Source of the DNA: Chryseobacterium cheonjiense
Lineage (GTDB): Bacteria > Bacteroidota > Bacteroidia > Flavobacteriales > Weeksellaceae
Assembly (NCBI RefSeq): GCF_012927265.1
Contig: NZ_JABBGF010000003.1
Span: forward strand, 496,001 to 560,000
Direction: 5' to 3'
DNA: 64,000 bases
Position numbers and translations under genes: made by a program. Below, piece by piece: positions 16,756-26,261 of the stretch. Positions within the stretch are counted from its first letter, which is position 1. Each line of letters starts with the position of its first letter. A model generated the notes under the pieces. That model was given only the letters and a program-made list of their open reading frames with translations. It ran no database searches and had not been told where the DNA came from.

Positions 16756-18336
16756 ATGATTCATACTATTAAAAAGACAATCACCGCAATTTCTCTGGTG
16801 GTTTTTGGAAGTGCATTCCTTTACAACTGTGAGCCGGATGCAGATACTTTGGGAGAGCAGCTGTTTCTGGATGGTGCTGCGCAAGGTAAAGAGGAAGCTT
16901 TTCCTGTCATTGCATATAATATCAACAATCACGATACTATTCGTACAGATGCTTCAAAGCTTACATATGGTGTTTTGGGTGCTTTTAATGAAGGCCAATT
17001 CGGAATGCAGAAAGCATCTTACCTTACACAGGTTAAATTATCAACCTATGATCCTGACTTCGGTACCAATGCTGCGGTGGATTCTGTAGTTCTTGTAATC
17101 AAACCAAGATATGCTTCTGATTCTGTTACAACCAATACGGTAGATGACAACTACACTTACACTACAGCAGCAGATGGTGCTGTAAATGCTAAGAAAGTCG
17201 TAAATACATATCCCGCTCTAAAGTTCGGAAGAGCAAAAAAATCACTTACATTAAAAGTTCATCAGGTAGAAACATTCCTGAAATCTGCTTCTGATACTGT
17301 AAAGTCTAATCAGCCATATGATATTAGCAATGAATTGGGTTCAAAAGTATTTAATGGAAATGTAAGCTCTGTAGCCATTACAAAAGATGACGGTGGAGCT
17401 GCCTTATTTACTTCTTCAACACCGGGTATCAGAATTCCATTGGATAAGGATTTCTTTCAGACTAAGATTATCGCTAAAAAAGATCAGCCTGAGCTTCAGG
17501 ATGTTTCTAACTTTATCAGATATTTTAAAGGTTTAAGGGTTTCTGTCGTGGAATCGGATGGATATCTTTTCCAGTTTTCTCCTAACGACATGGAGATGAT
17601 CATGTATTATAAATATGATAAAACTGAAAACGGCACCACAACCAGACCGCAGACTTCTTACTCATTTGTATTAGGATCTGGTAATGCGCACATCGGTCAA
17701 TATCAGTATGCTAGAGGTGGTTCTGCATCTGCATCTGCCGGCTATAATAATGTGAATGGTGATCCAAAACTTTTTGTTCAGGCGATGGGAGGAAATTCTA
17801 TCGGAATTAAAATCCCTGAAACTACAATTACTAAACTTAAAGATAAAGTATCACAAGAAAAGGTAGGAATCATCAGTGCCAAAGTAAGAATTTATCTAGA
17901 TCCTACGTGGAAAGACACAAAATATACAAAACCTACAGAATTTACTTTGTTGCGCAGATATGTTGATCCAAGTAAATCTGAACCAACTAAAATAAGAACG
18001 AATTTCACCAATGATTTGTTGAAATTATCAGCAGCTCCTGGGTATAGCATTGTTAAGGCATACGATATGGATAAAGAAAAACCATATTATGACTTTATTG
18101 TTACGCAATCTATAAAAGAAATGATAGAGCCTGAAGCGAAACCATCAACAGATAAAACCGAAACAAAATACTTTAAAATAGATTTAGGAAGGTTTGAAAC
18201 TAATTCTGACGGAACAAGTCTTGCCGGATACAAATTTACATCTACTTCCTATAATACAGGCAGAGCAGTATTTATTGGAACAGAGGCAACAAATCCTAAC
18301 CGAGTACAGCTTATGGTCACTTACGGTAAAAAATAA
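16756..18336 (+). CDS. DUF4270 family lipoprotein
   Basis: The 526-residue protein starts MIHTIKKTITAISLVVFG with lipobox LYNC, so it is a lipoprotein. The following EPDADTLGEQLF and the long beta-rich body (LGAFNEGQFGMQKASYLTQV, VDSVVLVIKP, RIPLDKDFF, YFKGLRVSV) define the Bacteroidota-specific DUF4270. The ATG at 16756 is chosen because it opens the lipoprotein signal; in-frame ATGs upstream lie inside the preceding gene. Its function is not known to me. The position between a glycogen synthase-like gene and glmS-gldKLMN is suggestive but not proof of a link to gliding or the T9SS. Confidence 0.9.
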   Translation: MIHTIKKTITAISLVVFGSAFLYNCEPDADTLGEQLFLDGAAQGKEEAFPVIAYNINNHDTIRTDASKLTYGVLGAFNEGQFGMQKASYLTQVKLSTYDPDFGTNAAVDSVVLVIKPRYASDSVTTNTVDDNYTYTTAADGAVNAKKVVNTYPALKFGRAKKSLTLKVHQVETFLKSASDTVKSNQPYDISNELGSKVFNGNVSSVAITKDDGGAALFTSSTPGIRIPLDKDFFQTKIIAKKDQPELQDVSNFIRYFKGLRVSVVESDGYLFQFSPNDMEMIMYYKYDKTENGTTTRPQTSYSFVLGSGNAHIGQYQYARGGSASASAGYNNVNGDPKLFVQAMGGNSIGIKIPETTITKLKDKVSQEKVGIISAKVRIYLDPTWKDTKYTKPTEFTLLRRYVDPSKSEPTKIRTNFTNDLLKLSAAPGYSIVKAYDMDKEKPYYDFIVTQSIKEMIEPEAKPSTDKTETKYFKIDLGRFETNSDGTSLAGYKFTSTSYNTGRAVFIGTEATNPNRVQLMVTYGKK

Positions 18337-18379
18337 ATTAAAACACACACTTAAGAACACTTAAACACTTGATATAATT

Positions 18380-20233
18380 ATGTGCGGAATCGTTGGATAC
18401 ACAGGTTTTCAGGACGCTTACGATATAGTAATTAACGGTCTTAGAAGATTAGAATACAGAGGGTACGACAGTGCCGGGATCGTTTTGGAAGACGGAAACA
18501 ATAAACTCGAAGTTGAAAAAACGAAAGGTAAAGTAGAGGATCTTGTAAATATTTCCAGTCAGCTGAAAGGAAAGGCTAAAATCGGGATGGGACATACCCG
18601 TTGGGCAACTCACGGAGTTCCTAGTGACAGAAATTCTCACCCTCATTTGTCTAATAACGGCAAGCTTGCTATTATTCATAACGGTATTATTGAAAATTAT
18701 GATACCATTAAAACCATGCTTACCGGAAAAGGATTTACTTTCAAATCTGAAACAGATACCGAAGTTTTGGTAAATCTTATTCAGTATTTCATGGATCTTA
18801 ATGCCGAAACTGATTTCCCTACTGCTGTAAGATACGCTTTAAATGAAGTATACGGAGCTTATGCAATTACTGTAATGCATGAAGATTATCCTGGAGTACT
18901 GGTTGTTGGAAGACTGGGGTCTCCATTAGCAATCGGTATTGGTGATAAAGAATATTTTATTGCTTCAGATGCTTCTCCTTTTGTAGAATTCACAAAAGAG
19001 GCTATCTATCTGGAAGAAGGGCATATGGCAACAATTTCACTGGAAAACGGAGTAGATATCAGAACCATTACCGAAAACTCTAAAATCGTACCGGAAATTC
19101 AGAAGCTTAAGCTAAGCCTTGAGCAGATTGAAAAAAGCGGATATGAGCATTTTATGCTGAAAGAAATCTTCGAACAGCCAAAATCTGTGCACGATACAAT
19201 GAGAGGAAGACTTTTGGTAGACGAAGGTGTTATCAAAATGGCCGGAATCTGGGATCATATCGAAAAATTCAAAAATGCCAACAGAATCATCATTATTGCC
19301 TGTGGCACGTCTTGGCATGCAGGATTAATCGGGGAATATCTTATAGAAGAATATGCAAGAATTCCTGTTGAAGTAGAATATGCATCCGAATTCAGATACA
19401 GAAACCCAATTATCACCGATAAAGATGTTGTTATTGCAATTTCCCAATCCGGAGAAACTGCCGACACTATGGCTGCCCTCAAACTGGCAAAAGAAAGAGG
19501 TGCATTTATTTATGGTATCTGTAATGTTGTAGACTCATCTATTGCAAGAATTACCGATGCAGGATCATACACGCATGCAGGTCCGGAAATCGGCGTAGCT
19601 TCTACAAAGGCTTTCACAGCACAGCTTACGATTCTTTCTTTAATTGCCCTTAAATTAGGTAAACACAACGGAAATTTAGGAAATGCAGATTTCATGAGCT
19701 TAATCGCTGAGCTGGATGCTATTCCTAAAAAAATTGAAGATGTACTAAGCTCTACCCACGAATTGGTACAAAATATTGCTAAAGATTTCGTTCAGGCAAC
19801 AAATTTCTTGTATCTGGGAAGAGGCTACAATTATCCGGCAGCATTGGAGGGAGCTTTAAAGCTTAAGGAAATTTCTTACATTCACGCAGAAGGATATCCT
19901 GCTGCTGAAATGAAGCATGGTCCTATCGCTTTGATCGACGAAAATATGCCTATTGTTATTATCGCTCCTAAAAAAGGACATTATGATAAAATCGTAAGCA
20001 ACGTTCAGGAAATTAAGGCGAGAAAAGGAAAAGTAATCGCTGTTGTAAACCGTGGAGATACACAGGTAAGCGAAATGTCGGATTATGTTATTGAGATCCC
20101 TGAAACTTCAGAATGTTTCTCACCTATTATTGCATCTGTGCCTTTACAGCTGTTGGCATATTATATTGCAGTATACAGAGGAGCCAATGTTGACCAGCCG
20201 AGAAACCTTGCAAAATCTGTAACTGTGGAATAA
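18380..20233 (+). CDS. glmS: Glutamine-fructose-6-phosphate aminotransferase (isomerizing)
   Basis: The 617-residue cytoplasmic enzyme makes glucosamine 6-phosphate, feeding peptidoglycan and LPS synthesis. The start MCGIVGYTG exposes the catalytic Cys2 after Met removal. The glutaminase domain has YRGYDSAG, HTRWATHG and HNGIIENY. Two SIS isomerase domains follow (ACGTSWHAG, ISQSGETADTMAALK; LGRGYNYPAALEGALKLKEI, HAEGYPAAEMKHGPIAL), and the end is LAKSVTVE as in functional GlmS. Length is normal. It lies 43 bases after DUF4270 and 108 before gldK. No glmS ribozyme-like structure fits in the short leader. Confidence 0.97.
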   Translation: MCGIVGYTGFQDAYDIVINGLRRLEYRGYDSAGIVLEDGNNKLEVEKTKGKVEDLVNISSQLKGKAKIGMGHTRWATHGVPSDRNSHPHLSNNGKLAIIHNGIIENYDTIKTMLTGKGFTFKSETDTEVLVNLIQYFMDLNAETDFPTAVRYALNEVYGAYAITVMHEDYPGVLVVGRLGSPLAIGIGDKEYFIASDASPFVEFTKEAIYLEEGHMATISLENGVDIRTITENSKIVPEIQKLKLSLEQIEKSGYEHFMLKEIFEQPKSVHDTMRGRLLVDEGVIKMAGIWDHIEKFKNANRIIIIACGTSWHAGLIGEYLIEEYARIPVEVEYASEFRYRNPIITDKDVVIAISQSGETADTMAALKLAKERGAFIYGICNVVDSSIARITDAGSYTHAGPEIGVASTKAFTAQLTILSLIALKLGKHNGNLGNADFMSLIAELDAIPKKIEDVLSSTHELVQNIAKDFVQATNFLYLGRGYNYPAALEGALKLKEISYIHAEGYPAAEMKHGPIALIDENMPIVIIAPKKGHYDKIVSNVQEIKARKGKVIAVVNRGDTQVSEMSDYVIEIPETSECFSPIIASVPLQLLAYYIAVYRGANVDQPRNLAKSVTVE

Positions 20234-20341
20234 AAAATACTTGTAAATAAAATAAATTTAGATTTCTTTCGTTATTTCAAAAAAAATCTTAAAAGTTTCT
20301 TAAAAAAATTATATATTTACGGCTTAATTATAAAAATTAAC

Positions 20342-21760
20342 ATGAAAAGGATATTTCTTTTATTATTGTCTGCGTCAGTAGCGTCGGTATCTTGTTCAGG
20401 TGGTGGTACTTCTTCTGTGGGGAAACCAGGAACAAAAGGAGAGTTGATACCAAGAGAAAAAACAAAATCATTTGTTGCAGAAAGACCATACGGCATGGTT
20501 GCAATTCCTGCAGGATCATTTGTTGCGGGGCTAACTGATCAGGACTTTACAAACAGTCCTGAAAAAGCTCAGGCAAAAACAGTTACTGTTTCTTCTTTCT
20601 TCATGGATGAAGCAGAAACTACAAATGCTGAGTATAGAGTGTTTATTAACTATGTAAGAGATTCTATCGCAAGAACCCTTCTTGCTGAAGCTGCCGGAGA
20701 AGGTGGTGAAGGTAAAGGAAGAGGTACAAGCATAGGAGATTATGCTTACCTTGCTCAAAAAGAAGAAAACTTAACACCATATCAGGAATATTTAGAAGCA
20801 CAGGGAGGCGGAGACGAAAGTACTTTTGATCCTACCAAAAAAATCGACTGGAAAGTTCCATTGCATTGGAATACGTCTAAATATCCAGACGTAGAATATG
20901 CAGAAGTTCTTGAGTCGATGTATTTACCTGCTTCTTCAAGAGTTGGTAATGAAAGAATCCTTGATGTTAGTAAGCTTAAGTATACTTACAGATGGGGAGA
21001 TATGGATGTTGCCATGGCCGAAAAAGAAAGAGGTGTAAACTACCTGAGAAGCGAAAGCATCGCCATCTATCCTGATACAACGGTTTGGGTAAAAGATTTC
21101 CATTTTGCTTATAACGAACCATTGTTCGAACAATATTTCTGGCACAAAGCTTACAAAGACTATCCTGTTGTTGGGGTTACCTGGGATCAGGCAAGAGCTT
21201 ACTGTAACTTCAGATCTAAATTGAAATCTGATTATAACGAAAGTTTAAAAAGAAGAAAACAAAGACCATTGCAGTTCAGACTTCCAACGGAAATCGAATG
21301 GGAATATGCTGCAAGAGGCGGAATGCAAAATGCTACTTATCCTTGGGGAGGTCCTTACTTAATGGACGATAGAGGTTGCTACCTGGCCAACTTCAAACCT
21401 AAGAGAGGAGATTACATGGAAGACAACAAAAAAGGTACTTATACATATACTGCTCCGGTGAAGAAATTTAAAAAGAATGGTTATGGATTATATGATATGG
21501 CTGGAAACGTTTCTGAGTGGACATTATCTGCGTATAACAACTCTTCATACGGTTTCTCATCTACTTTAAACCCTTCTACAAAGAACCTGACTGATACTAA
21601 AAAATCAGTAAGAGGAGGTTCTTGGAAAGATGTAGGATACATGTTGATGAATGGTACAAGAGACTGGGAAAGAAAAGATTCTGCAAGAAGCTACATCGGT
21701 TTCAGAACCGTACAGGATATTCCGGAAGCTGCTGTTAAGCCAAGAAAAATTAACAGATAA
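20342..21760 (+). CDS. gldK: Gliding motility/T9SS lipoprotein GldK
   Basis: The 472-residue outer-membrane lipoprotein (MKRIFLLLLSASVASVSC, lipobox VSC-S) forms the periplasmic ring of the type IX secretion system together with GldN. The body is a formylglycine-generating-enzyme-like (SUMF) fold: MVAIPAGSFVAG, FFMDEAETTNAEYRVFI, YPVVGVTWDQARAYCNFRS, RLPTEIEWEYAARGG, GLYDMAGNVSEWTLSAY, RGGSWKD and IGFRTV. It is first in gldK-L-M-N. A TATATTTA sequence at about 20313, close to the -7 consensus, could be its promoter. Confidence 0.96.
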   Translation: MKRIFLLLLSASVASVSCSGGGTSSVGKPGTKGELIPREKTKSFVAERPYGMVAIPAGSFVAGLTDQDFTNSPEKAQAKTVTVSSFFMDEAETTNAEYRVFINYVRDSIARTLLAEAAGEGGEGKGRGTSIGDYAYLAQKEENLTPYQEYLEAQGGGDESTFDPTKKIDWKVPLHWNTSKYPDVEYAEVLESMYLPASSRVGNERILDVSKLKYTYRWGDMDVAMAEKERGVNYLRSESIAIYPDTTVWVKDFHFAYNEPLFEQYFWHKAYKDYPVVGVTWDQARAYCNFRSKLKSDYNESLKRRKQRPLQFRLPTEIEWEYAARGGMQNATYPWGGPYLMDDRGCYLANFKPKRGDYMEDNKKGTYTYTAPVKKFKKNGYGLYDMAGNVSEWTLSAYNNSSYGFSSTLNPSTKNLTDTKKSVRGGSWKDVGYMLMNGTRDWERKDSARSYIGFRTVQDIPEAAVKPRKINR

Positions 21761-21821
21761 TTCTCAAACCATTTTATTTTTCAATAACAATTTTATTTAA
21801 CACTAAAAAAAACTAACTTAT

Positions 21822-22514
21822 ATGTTTAAGACTAAAGATGCTTGGATGAATTTCTTCTATTCATTCGGTGCTGCAATTGTAATTCTTGGAGCTTGGCTTA
21901 AAATTACTCACATCAACATTGGACCTATTACAGGTAACGTTGCTCTTACCGTGGGACTTATTACAGAAGCGATTATCTTCATTATCTTCGCCTTCGACCC
22001 GCCAAAAACCGAAGAGTCTTATGCTTGGGAAAACGTATATCCGGAATTATTAGATAAACACGCAAATCCAAACCCTTTGCATTCTAATGTATCTTCTAAA
22101 AATACAATAGATCATTTTGCTGAACTTGAAAACTCTCTTTCAGGAAAATTAGATAAAATGCTTCAGGACGCTAAATTGGATGTTCAGTTATTCGAAAGAT
22201 TAAGAACAGGAATCGATAAATTCTCAAGTTCTGTAGACCAGATCAACCAAACTGTAGACGTTTCTGCTTCTACTCATAAATATAATGATCAATTAAATAA
22301 GGCTGCTCAGCATATGGAAAGCATGAATGCTCTTTATGCAATGCAGCTGGAAAACGGACAAAGACAGTCTGATTTCGCTAAAAAATATGTGGAAGATATG
22401 CAGAAATCTGTTGAACACTCACAAAAATTCAATCAAGAATTACAAGGTTTAACATCTAATTTAAATAACTTAAACAGAGTTTATGGTGGTATGTTGACTG
22501 CTATGAAGTCTTAA
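21822..22514 (+). CDS. gldL: T9SS inner-membrane motor protein GldL
   Basis: The 230-residue protein has two N-terminal transmembrane helices (FFYSFGAAIVILGAWLKI; VALTVGLITEAIIFIIFAF) followed by a cytoplasmic coiled-coil tail (LDKMLQDAKLDVQLFERLRT ...). GldL with GldM forms the proton-driven rotary motor of the T9SS and gliding machinery. The Glu in the second helix (LITEAIIF) is the kind of buried charge expected for proton transfer. It lies 61 bases after gldK and 53 before gldM. Confidence 0.95.
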   Translation: MFKTKDAWMNFFYSFGAAIVILGAWLKITHINIGPITGNVALTVGLITEAIIFIIFAFDPPKTEESYAWENVYPELLDKHANPNPLHSNVSSKNTIDHFAELENSLSGKLDKMLQDAKLDVQLFERLRTGIDKFSSSVDQINQTVDVSASTHKYNDQLNKAAQHMESMNALYAMQLENGQRQSDFAKKYVEDMQKSVEHSQKFNQELQGLTSNLNNLNRVYGGMLTAMKS

Positions 22515-22567
22515 TTCCTTAAACCATTTCTAAAATTTAACTACTTAACTAAAACAAAAAGAAAAGA

Positions 22568-24160
22568 ATGGCACAAGGAAAACAGACACCTCGTCAGAAG
22601 ATGATCAACCTGATGTATTTGGTGTTCATCGCGATGATGGCTCTAAATATTGATGCGGAAATCATTAGATCATATTATGACTCTACAGTTGCTTTAAAAG
22701 ATACCCGTTTATTAACAGAAAGAAAAAACGAAGATATCTTTGAAAAAACATTAGAGGCTAAAGCTCAGCAGGTACCGGATACCTATGCTCAACCTTGGCA
22801 GCAATATCTGCAATTGAAGCAGAAGATCAATGCATTGGTACAACATGCAGATCAGATCAAAGATAAACTTAAAAAAGAATCTGAGTTCGTAGAGAGAGAT
22901 CCTAAAACAAAAAAATTAGTTGATGTAAGTGAAAACTTTTCAGCACTTAACAACAACGAAGCAACTACAACCTACTTCTTTAAAGATGGAGATGAAAACT
23001 CTGCATCAAAAGGAGCTAAGGAACTGAAGGCAAAGATTGATGATGTTAGAAACTATATCAATGCAACTTTCGGAGGAAACTCTCAGCTAAAAGACTTAAT
23101 TGACAGAGCTAATAAATCATTGATCGCTGAATATCCTAAAGGACAGTCGCCAAACAATAAAACATGGCTTCAGAATAAATTCTATCATCAGCCTCTAATT
23201 GCAGCACTGTCTAATCTTGAGATTATTCAGAATGATGCAAGAAACGTACAGTCTGATGCATTAGCATTATTATTACAGGAAAAAGTGGATGCTAGTATCA
23301 AATTCTCAAGCTACGAAGCGATTGTTTCTGCGCCTGTAGACGTTGTTGCTGGTAAACCTGCTGAAGCAGTTGTAATGCTAGGAAATTACTCTACAAGTAA
23401 CAAGATTGTTATGTCTGGAGTTGGCAGACAAGAAAACGGAAAAGGATACGCTACTTTAAATACGAGCGGAATCGGGGAACATACCTTAAGCGGTAACATT
23501 ACCTTAACAGATGCGACCGGTAAAGCACAAAGCTTCCCGTTCACTCATACTTATAATGTAATTGCCGGTCCTCAGGAAGTAAAACTTCAGAAAGGATTAC
23601 TGCTTTCAGCGGATAAGATGAATGTAATGTATAGAGGTCTTGATAACCCAGTTTCTGGATCAATTTTAGGTGCTGACAATGCTAAACTTTCTCTATCGGC
23701 TCCTGGAGCTGCTGTTAAGAGTACAGGACCAGGTAAGTGGAATGTAAAGCCAGGTGCTGGAAATGTATTAAAAATTACATTGTCTGGAACAGACCCTTAC
23801 GGAAAATCAATTTCGCAGGTTTTTGAATATAGAATCAAAAATGTACCTCCACCACAAGGACAAATCAGAGGTAAAAATATTTTACCGATGCCAGCGGGAT
23901 CAGTTGAGAACCAATCTCTTTCTGCTGTGATTCCTGACTTTGACTTCCCGGTATCTTTCAACGTGACTTCGTTCATGGTAAGAGTTCCTGGTAGAGCGGC
24001 TTTACAAATTCAGGGTAACTCATTACAGGCTGCTTCTGGATTATTTAGAAATCTAAGACCTGGGGATGGTGTTTATATCTTTGATATTAAAGCAACAGCT
24101 GTTGGTTTAGGAGATCAGAGAATTGGAAATATCTCACCAGTATTAATTAATATCCAATAA
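22568..24160 (+). CDS. gldM: T9SS motor/periplasmic shaft protein GldM
   Basis: The 530-residue protein starts MAQGKQTPRQKMINLMYLVF with a single transmembrane helix (residues about 13-32) and then a long periplasmic region. The periplasmic part has an N-terminal helical domain and a row of Ig-like beta domains (AVVMLGNYSTSNKIVMSGVG, GPQEVKLQKGLLLSADKMNV, PPPQGQIRGKNILPMPAGSV). It couples the GldL ring to the GldK/GldN ring across the periplasm. Length and motifs match functional GldM/PorM. Confidence 0.96.
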   Translation: MAQGKQTPRQKMINLMYLVFIAMMALNIDAEIIRSYYDSTVALKDTRLLTERKNEDIFEKTLEAKAQQVPDTYAQPWQQYLQLKQKINALVQHADQIKDKLKKESEFVERDPKTKKLVDVSENFSALNNNEATTTYFFKDGDENSASKGAKELKAKIDDVRNYINATFGGNSQLKDLIDRANKSLIAEYPKGQSPNNKTWLQNKFYHQPLIAALSNLEIIQNDARNVQSDALALLLQEKVDASIKFSSYEAIVSAPVDVVAGKPAEAVVMLGNYSTSNKIVMSGVGRQENGKGYATLNTSGIGEHTLSGNITLTDATGKAQSFPFTHTYNVIAGPQEVKLQKGLLLSADKMNVMYRGLDNPVSGSILGADNAKLSLSAPGAAVKSTGPGKWNVKPGAGNVLKITLSGTDPYGKSISQVFEYRIKNVPPPQGQIRGKNILPMPAGSVENQSLSAVIPDFDFPVSFNVTSFMVRVPGRAALQIQGNSLQAASGLFRNLRPGDGVYIFDIKATAVGLGDQRIGNISPVLINIQ

Positions 24161-24175
24161 AATTAATAGAGTATT

Positions 24176-25114
24176 ATGAAAAAATATATTAGCAGTTTTT
24201 TAGTAGTAGTTTCGGGATTTGCATTCTCCCAAACTATCCTGAACGCTTCTTCTCCTGAAGAATTCAGAAAATTGAGAGCTGAGAACAAAATGAAAGTTGG
24301 AGATACTGTTATCGACAAAAAAGTAAAACCTTTGGAATACGGGTTTGTTGATGATAAAGATATCCTTAAAAGCATGTTTGTTTGGGAGGTTATTGATATG
24401 AATGACAAAATCAATCAGCCTTTCTATTATAACAATCCGGACGGATTACTTTCCTCAGAGACAAAATCTTTGTATAAGCTTTTACTTGATGGTGCCATGA
24501 ACGGTGACATTACTGAAGTTTATGACGATGAAAACTTTGTTACAAGACTTACTCCTCAACAAATTAAAGACAGATTGGTGAGTGTTCGTGTTGATGATGA
24601 AGCTGTAAACATTCTGAATAGTGGTCGTCAGTTGACCGAGCAGGAGAAAAAAGAACTTACTGACGTATATGAAACTACAACTGATAAAGTTAGGGTTTTG
24701 AAAGTATTCGGAATGTGGTTTATTGATAAGAGAGACGGGCAATTAAAGTACAGACCTTTAGGAATTGCTGCAATGGGACCAGATCCGCAGATGATTGGTA
24801 GAGTAGGCCCTGACGGACAACCTATTGAAGGTGCTAACGATCTTATTGACCTGTTCTGGGTATACTATCCAAATGCAAGAGAGATTTTAGCTAACAACTA
24901 TGTTTATAACAGAAAAAATACCTCTGCAGATCTTTCTTTTGATGATTTGATCAATGCAAGAAGATTTTCTTCTGTAATTTTCAAATCTTCAACAGGTCTT
25001 GGTGATGGTGTTATCAAAGACTATATTCCAAGAGATGCTGATGAGCAGCTGGAAGAAAGCGACAGAATTAAATCGCAGATCCTTCAAATGGAAAATGATA
25101 TGTGGAATTACTAA
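24176..25114 (+). CDS. gldN: T9SS periplasmic ring protein GldN
   Basis: The 312-residue exported protein has a signal peptide (MKKYISSFLVVVSGFAFSQ). The family body includes DKKVKPLEYGFVDDKDILKS, VWEVIDMNDKINQPFYY, RVLKVFGMWFIDKRDGQLKY, PLGIAAMGPDP and DLFWVYYPNAREIL. It joins GldK in the outer-membrane-associated ring. It is the last gene of gldKLMN, 15 bases after gldM, and a strong terminator follows the stop by 23 bases. Confidence 0.96.
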   Translation: MKKYISSFLVVVSGFAFSQTILNASSPEEFRKLRAENKMKVGDTVIDKKVKPLEYGFVDDKDILKSMFVWEVIDMNDKINQPFYYNNPDGLLSSETKSLYKLLLDGAMNGDITEVYDDENFVTRLTPQQIKDRLVSVRVDDEAVNILNSGRQLTEQEKKELTDVYETTTDKVRVLKVFGMWFIDKRDGQLKYRPLGIAAMGPDPQMIGRVGPDGQPIEGANDLIDLFWVYYPNAREILANNYVYNRKNTSADLSFDDLINARRFSSVIFKSSTGLGDGVIKDYIPRDADEQLEESDRIKSQILQMENDMWNY

Positions 25115-25137
25115 GATTTCACTTGATAATTATAGAA

Positions 25138-25166
25138 AACCTGAGTATTTTTACTCAGGTTTTTTT
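25138..25166 (+). terminator. Terminator of the gldKLMN operon
   Basis: AACCTGAGTA and TACTCAGGTT form a perfect 10-bp stem with a TTTT loop, followed by T-rich sequence. It ends only 3 bases before the ATG of the next gene. Confidence 0.92.
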
Positions 25167-25169
25167 GTT

Positions 25170-26210
25170 ATGGAAAATGTAGACTATATTATCGTGGGAG
25201 ACGGCTATGCTGCGCTTTTCTTTGCCCATCAGGTTATTAAAAATAATAAATCATTCGTCCTGTATTCTGAGGGTAAACAAAGTGCTTCCCGTGTTTCTGC
25301 AGGTATTATCAATCCGGTAGTGTTGAAAAAATTCACCACATTCTGGAAAGCTCAGGAACAAATTGATTTCTTAAAAGAAACTTTAAGTGAAATTGAAAAA
25401 TATACAGGGCAAAACTATTTAATTGACGCGCCTATTCACAGAATTTTCCATGATGAAAGCGAACAGCAGCTGTGGCTTAAAAAATCATCAAATAATGACC
25501 TGATAAATTTTTTAGACCAAAATTTCGCTCATTTAGAAGTGGTAAAAAACGATTTTAATTCAGGAAAGGTGAATCAGTCAGCCAGACTAGATGTTAATGG
25601 ATTTTTTATCGGTTTATTCAGTTTTTTAGAAAATCATAAATATTTTATCAAAGAAAAATTTATTTATTCAGATCTTAATACTGCCGATCAGACCTATAAA
25701 CATTTTAAGTTTAAAAATATTTTATTTTGTGAAGGAATCGGAGTGAAAGAAAATCCTTTCTTTTCGGATATTCCTGTTAATCCAAATAAAGGGCATCATA
25801 TTAAGGTTAATCTTTCTCAGCCGTTACCGGAAAATATAACCATTAAGAAAAAGCATTTTCTTTTTCCGATTCATGAGAATACTTATTTCTACGGCGGCAC
25901 TTATGACCGGGAGCAGTCTCATTATGAAGTAGATTCTTCAGCAGTAGATCAGCTCACGAAAGGATTAAAGGAATTTTATCCTTACGATTTCAACATTGAA
26001 GAAGTTAATTTCGGATTTAGGCCTACGGTAAGAGACAGACGTCCGATTATCGGGAAGCATAACGAACATCAATACATGTATGTTTTTAACGGGCTTGGTG
26101 CAAGAGGAATCCTTAATGGTTGTTATTTTTCAAAAAGTTTATACGATTATATCGAAAAAGGCATACCTCTTCATGAGGAGATTTCTCTTGAAAGATTTAT
26201 TTCCAAATAA
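25170..26210 (+). CDS. NAD(P)/FAD-dependent oxidoreductase (DAO-like)
   Basis: The 346-residue protein starts MENVDYIIVGDGYAALFFAH, a dinucleotide-binding GxGxxA motif at the very N-terminus, which fixes the start. Later features of D-amino-acid-oxidase-like FAD enzymes are SAGIINPVVLKKFTTFWKA, FKNILFCEGIG, NPNKGHHIKVNL, YFYGGTYDRE and the C-terminal FGFRPTVRDRRPIIGKH ... GLGARGILNGCY, which closes the FAD site. The substrate is unknown. The start codon sits 3 bases after the gldKLMN terminator, leaving no room for an ordinary promoter or leader; see findings. Confidence 0.88.
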   Translation: MENVDYIIVGDGYAALFFAHQVIKNNKSFVLYSEGKQSASRVSAGIINPVVLKKFTTFWKAQEQIDFLKETLSEIEKYTGQNYLIDAPIHRIFHDESEQQLWLKKSSNNDLINFLDQNFAHLEVVKNDFNSGKVNQSARLDVNGFFIGLFSFLENHKYFIKEKFIYSDLNTADQTYKHFKFKNILFCEGIGVKENPFFSDIPVNPNKGHHIKVNLSQPLPENITIKKKHFLFPIHENTYFYGGTYDREQSHYEVDSSAVDQLTKGLKEFYPYDFNIEEVNFGFRPTVRDRRPIIGKHNEHQYMYVFNGLGARGILNGCYFSKSLYDYIEKGIPLHEEISLERFISK

Positions 26211-26237
26211 TTTTAGTGCATAACGGTATAGAATTTT

Positions 26238-26259
26238 CTTATCTTGAATAAAAGATAAG
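26238..26259 (+). promoter_or_regulatory. Inverted repeat directly upstream of the SemiSWEET gene
   Basis: CTTATCTT and AAGATAAG form a perfect 8-bp inverted repeat around GAATAA, ending 2 bases before the ATG at 26262. It could be an operator or an mRNA hairpin covering the start. Confidence 0.45.
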
Positions 26260-26261
26260 CT

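Noticed and set aside
20233..20341. Riboswitch or ribozyme upstream of gldK or glmS
   Set aside because: Gaps of 108 and 43 bases are AT-rich and lack any structure I can recognise.
24999..25169. N-terminal extension of the FAD oxidoreductase
   Set aside because: It overlaps gldN and the terminator; the dinucleotide-binding motif begins right at 25170.
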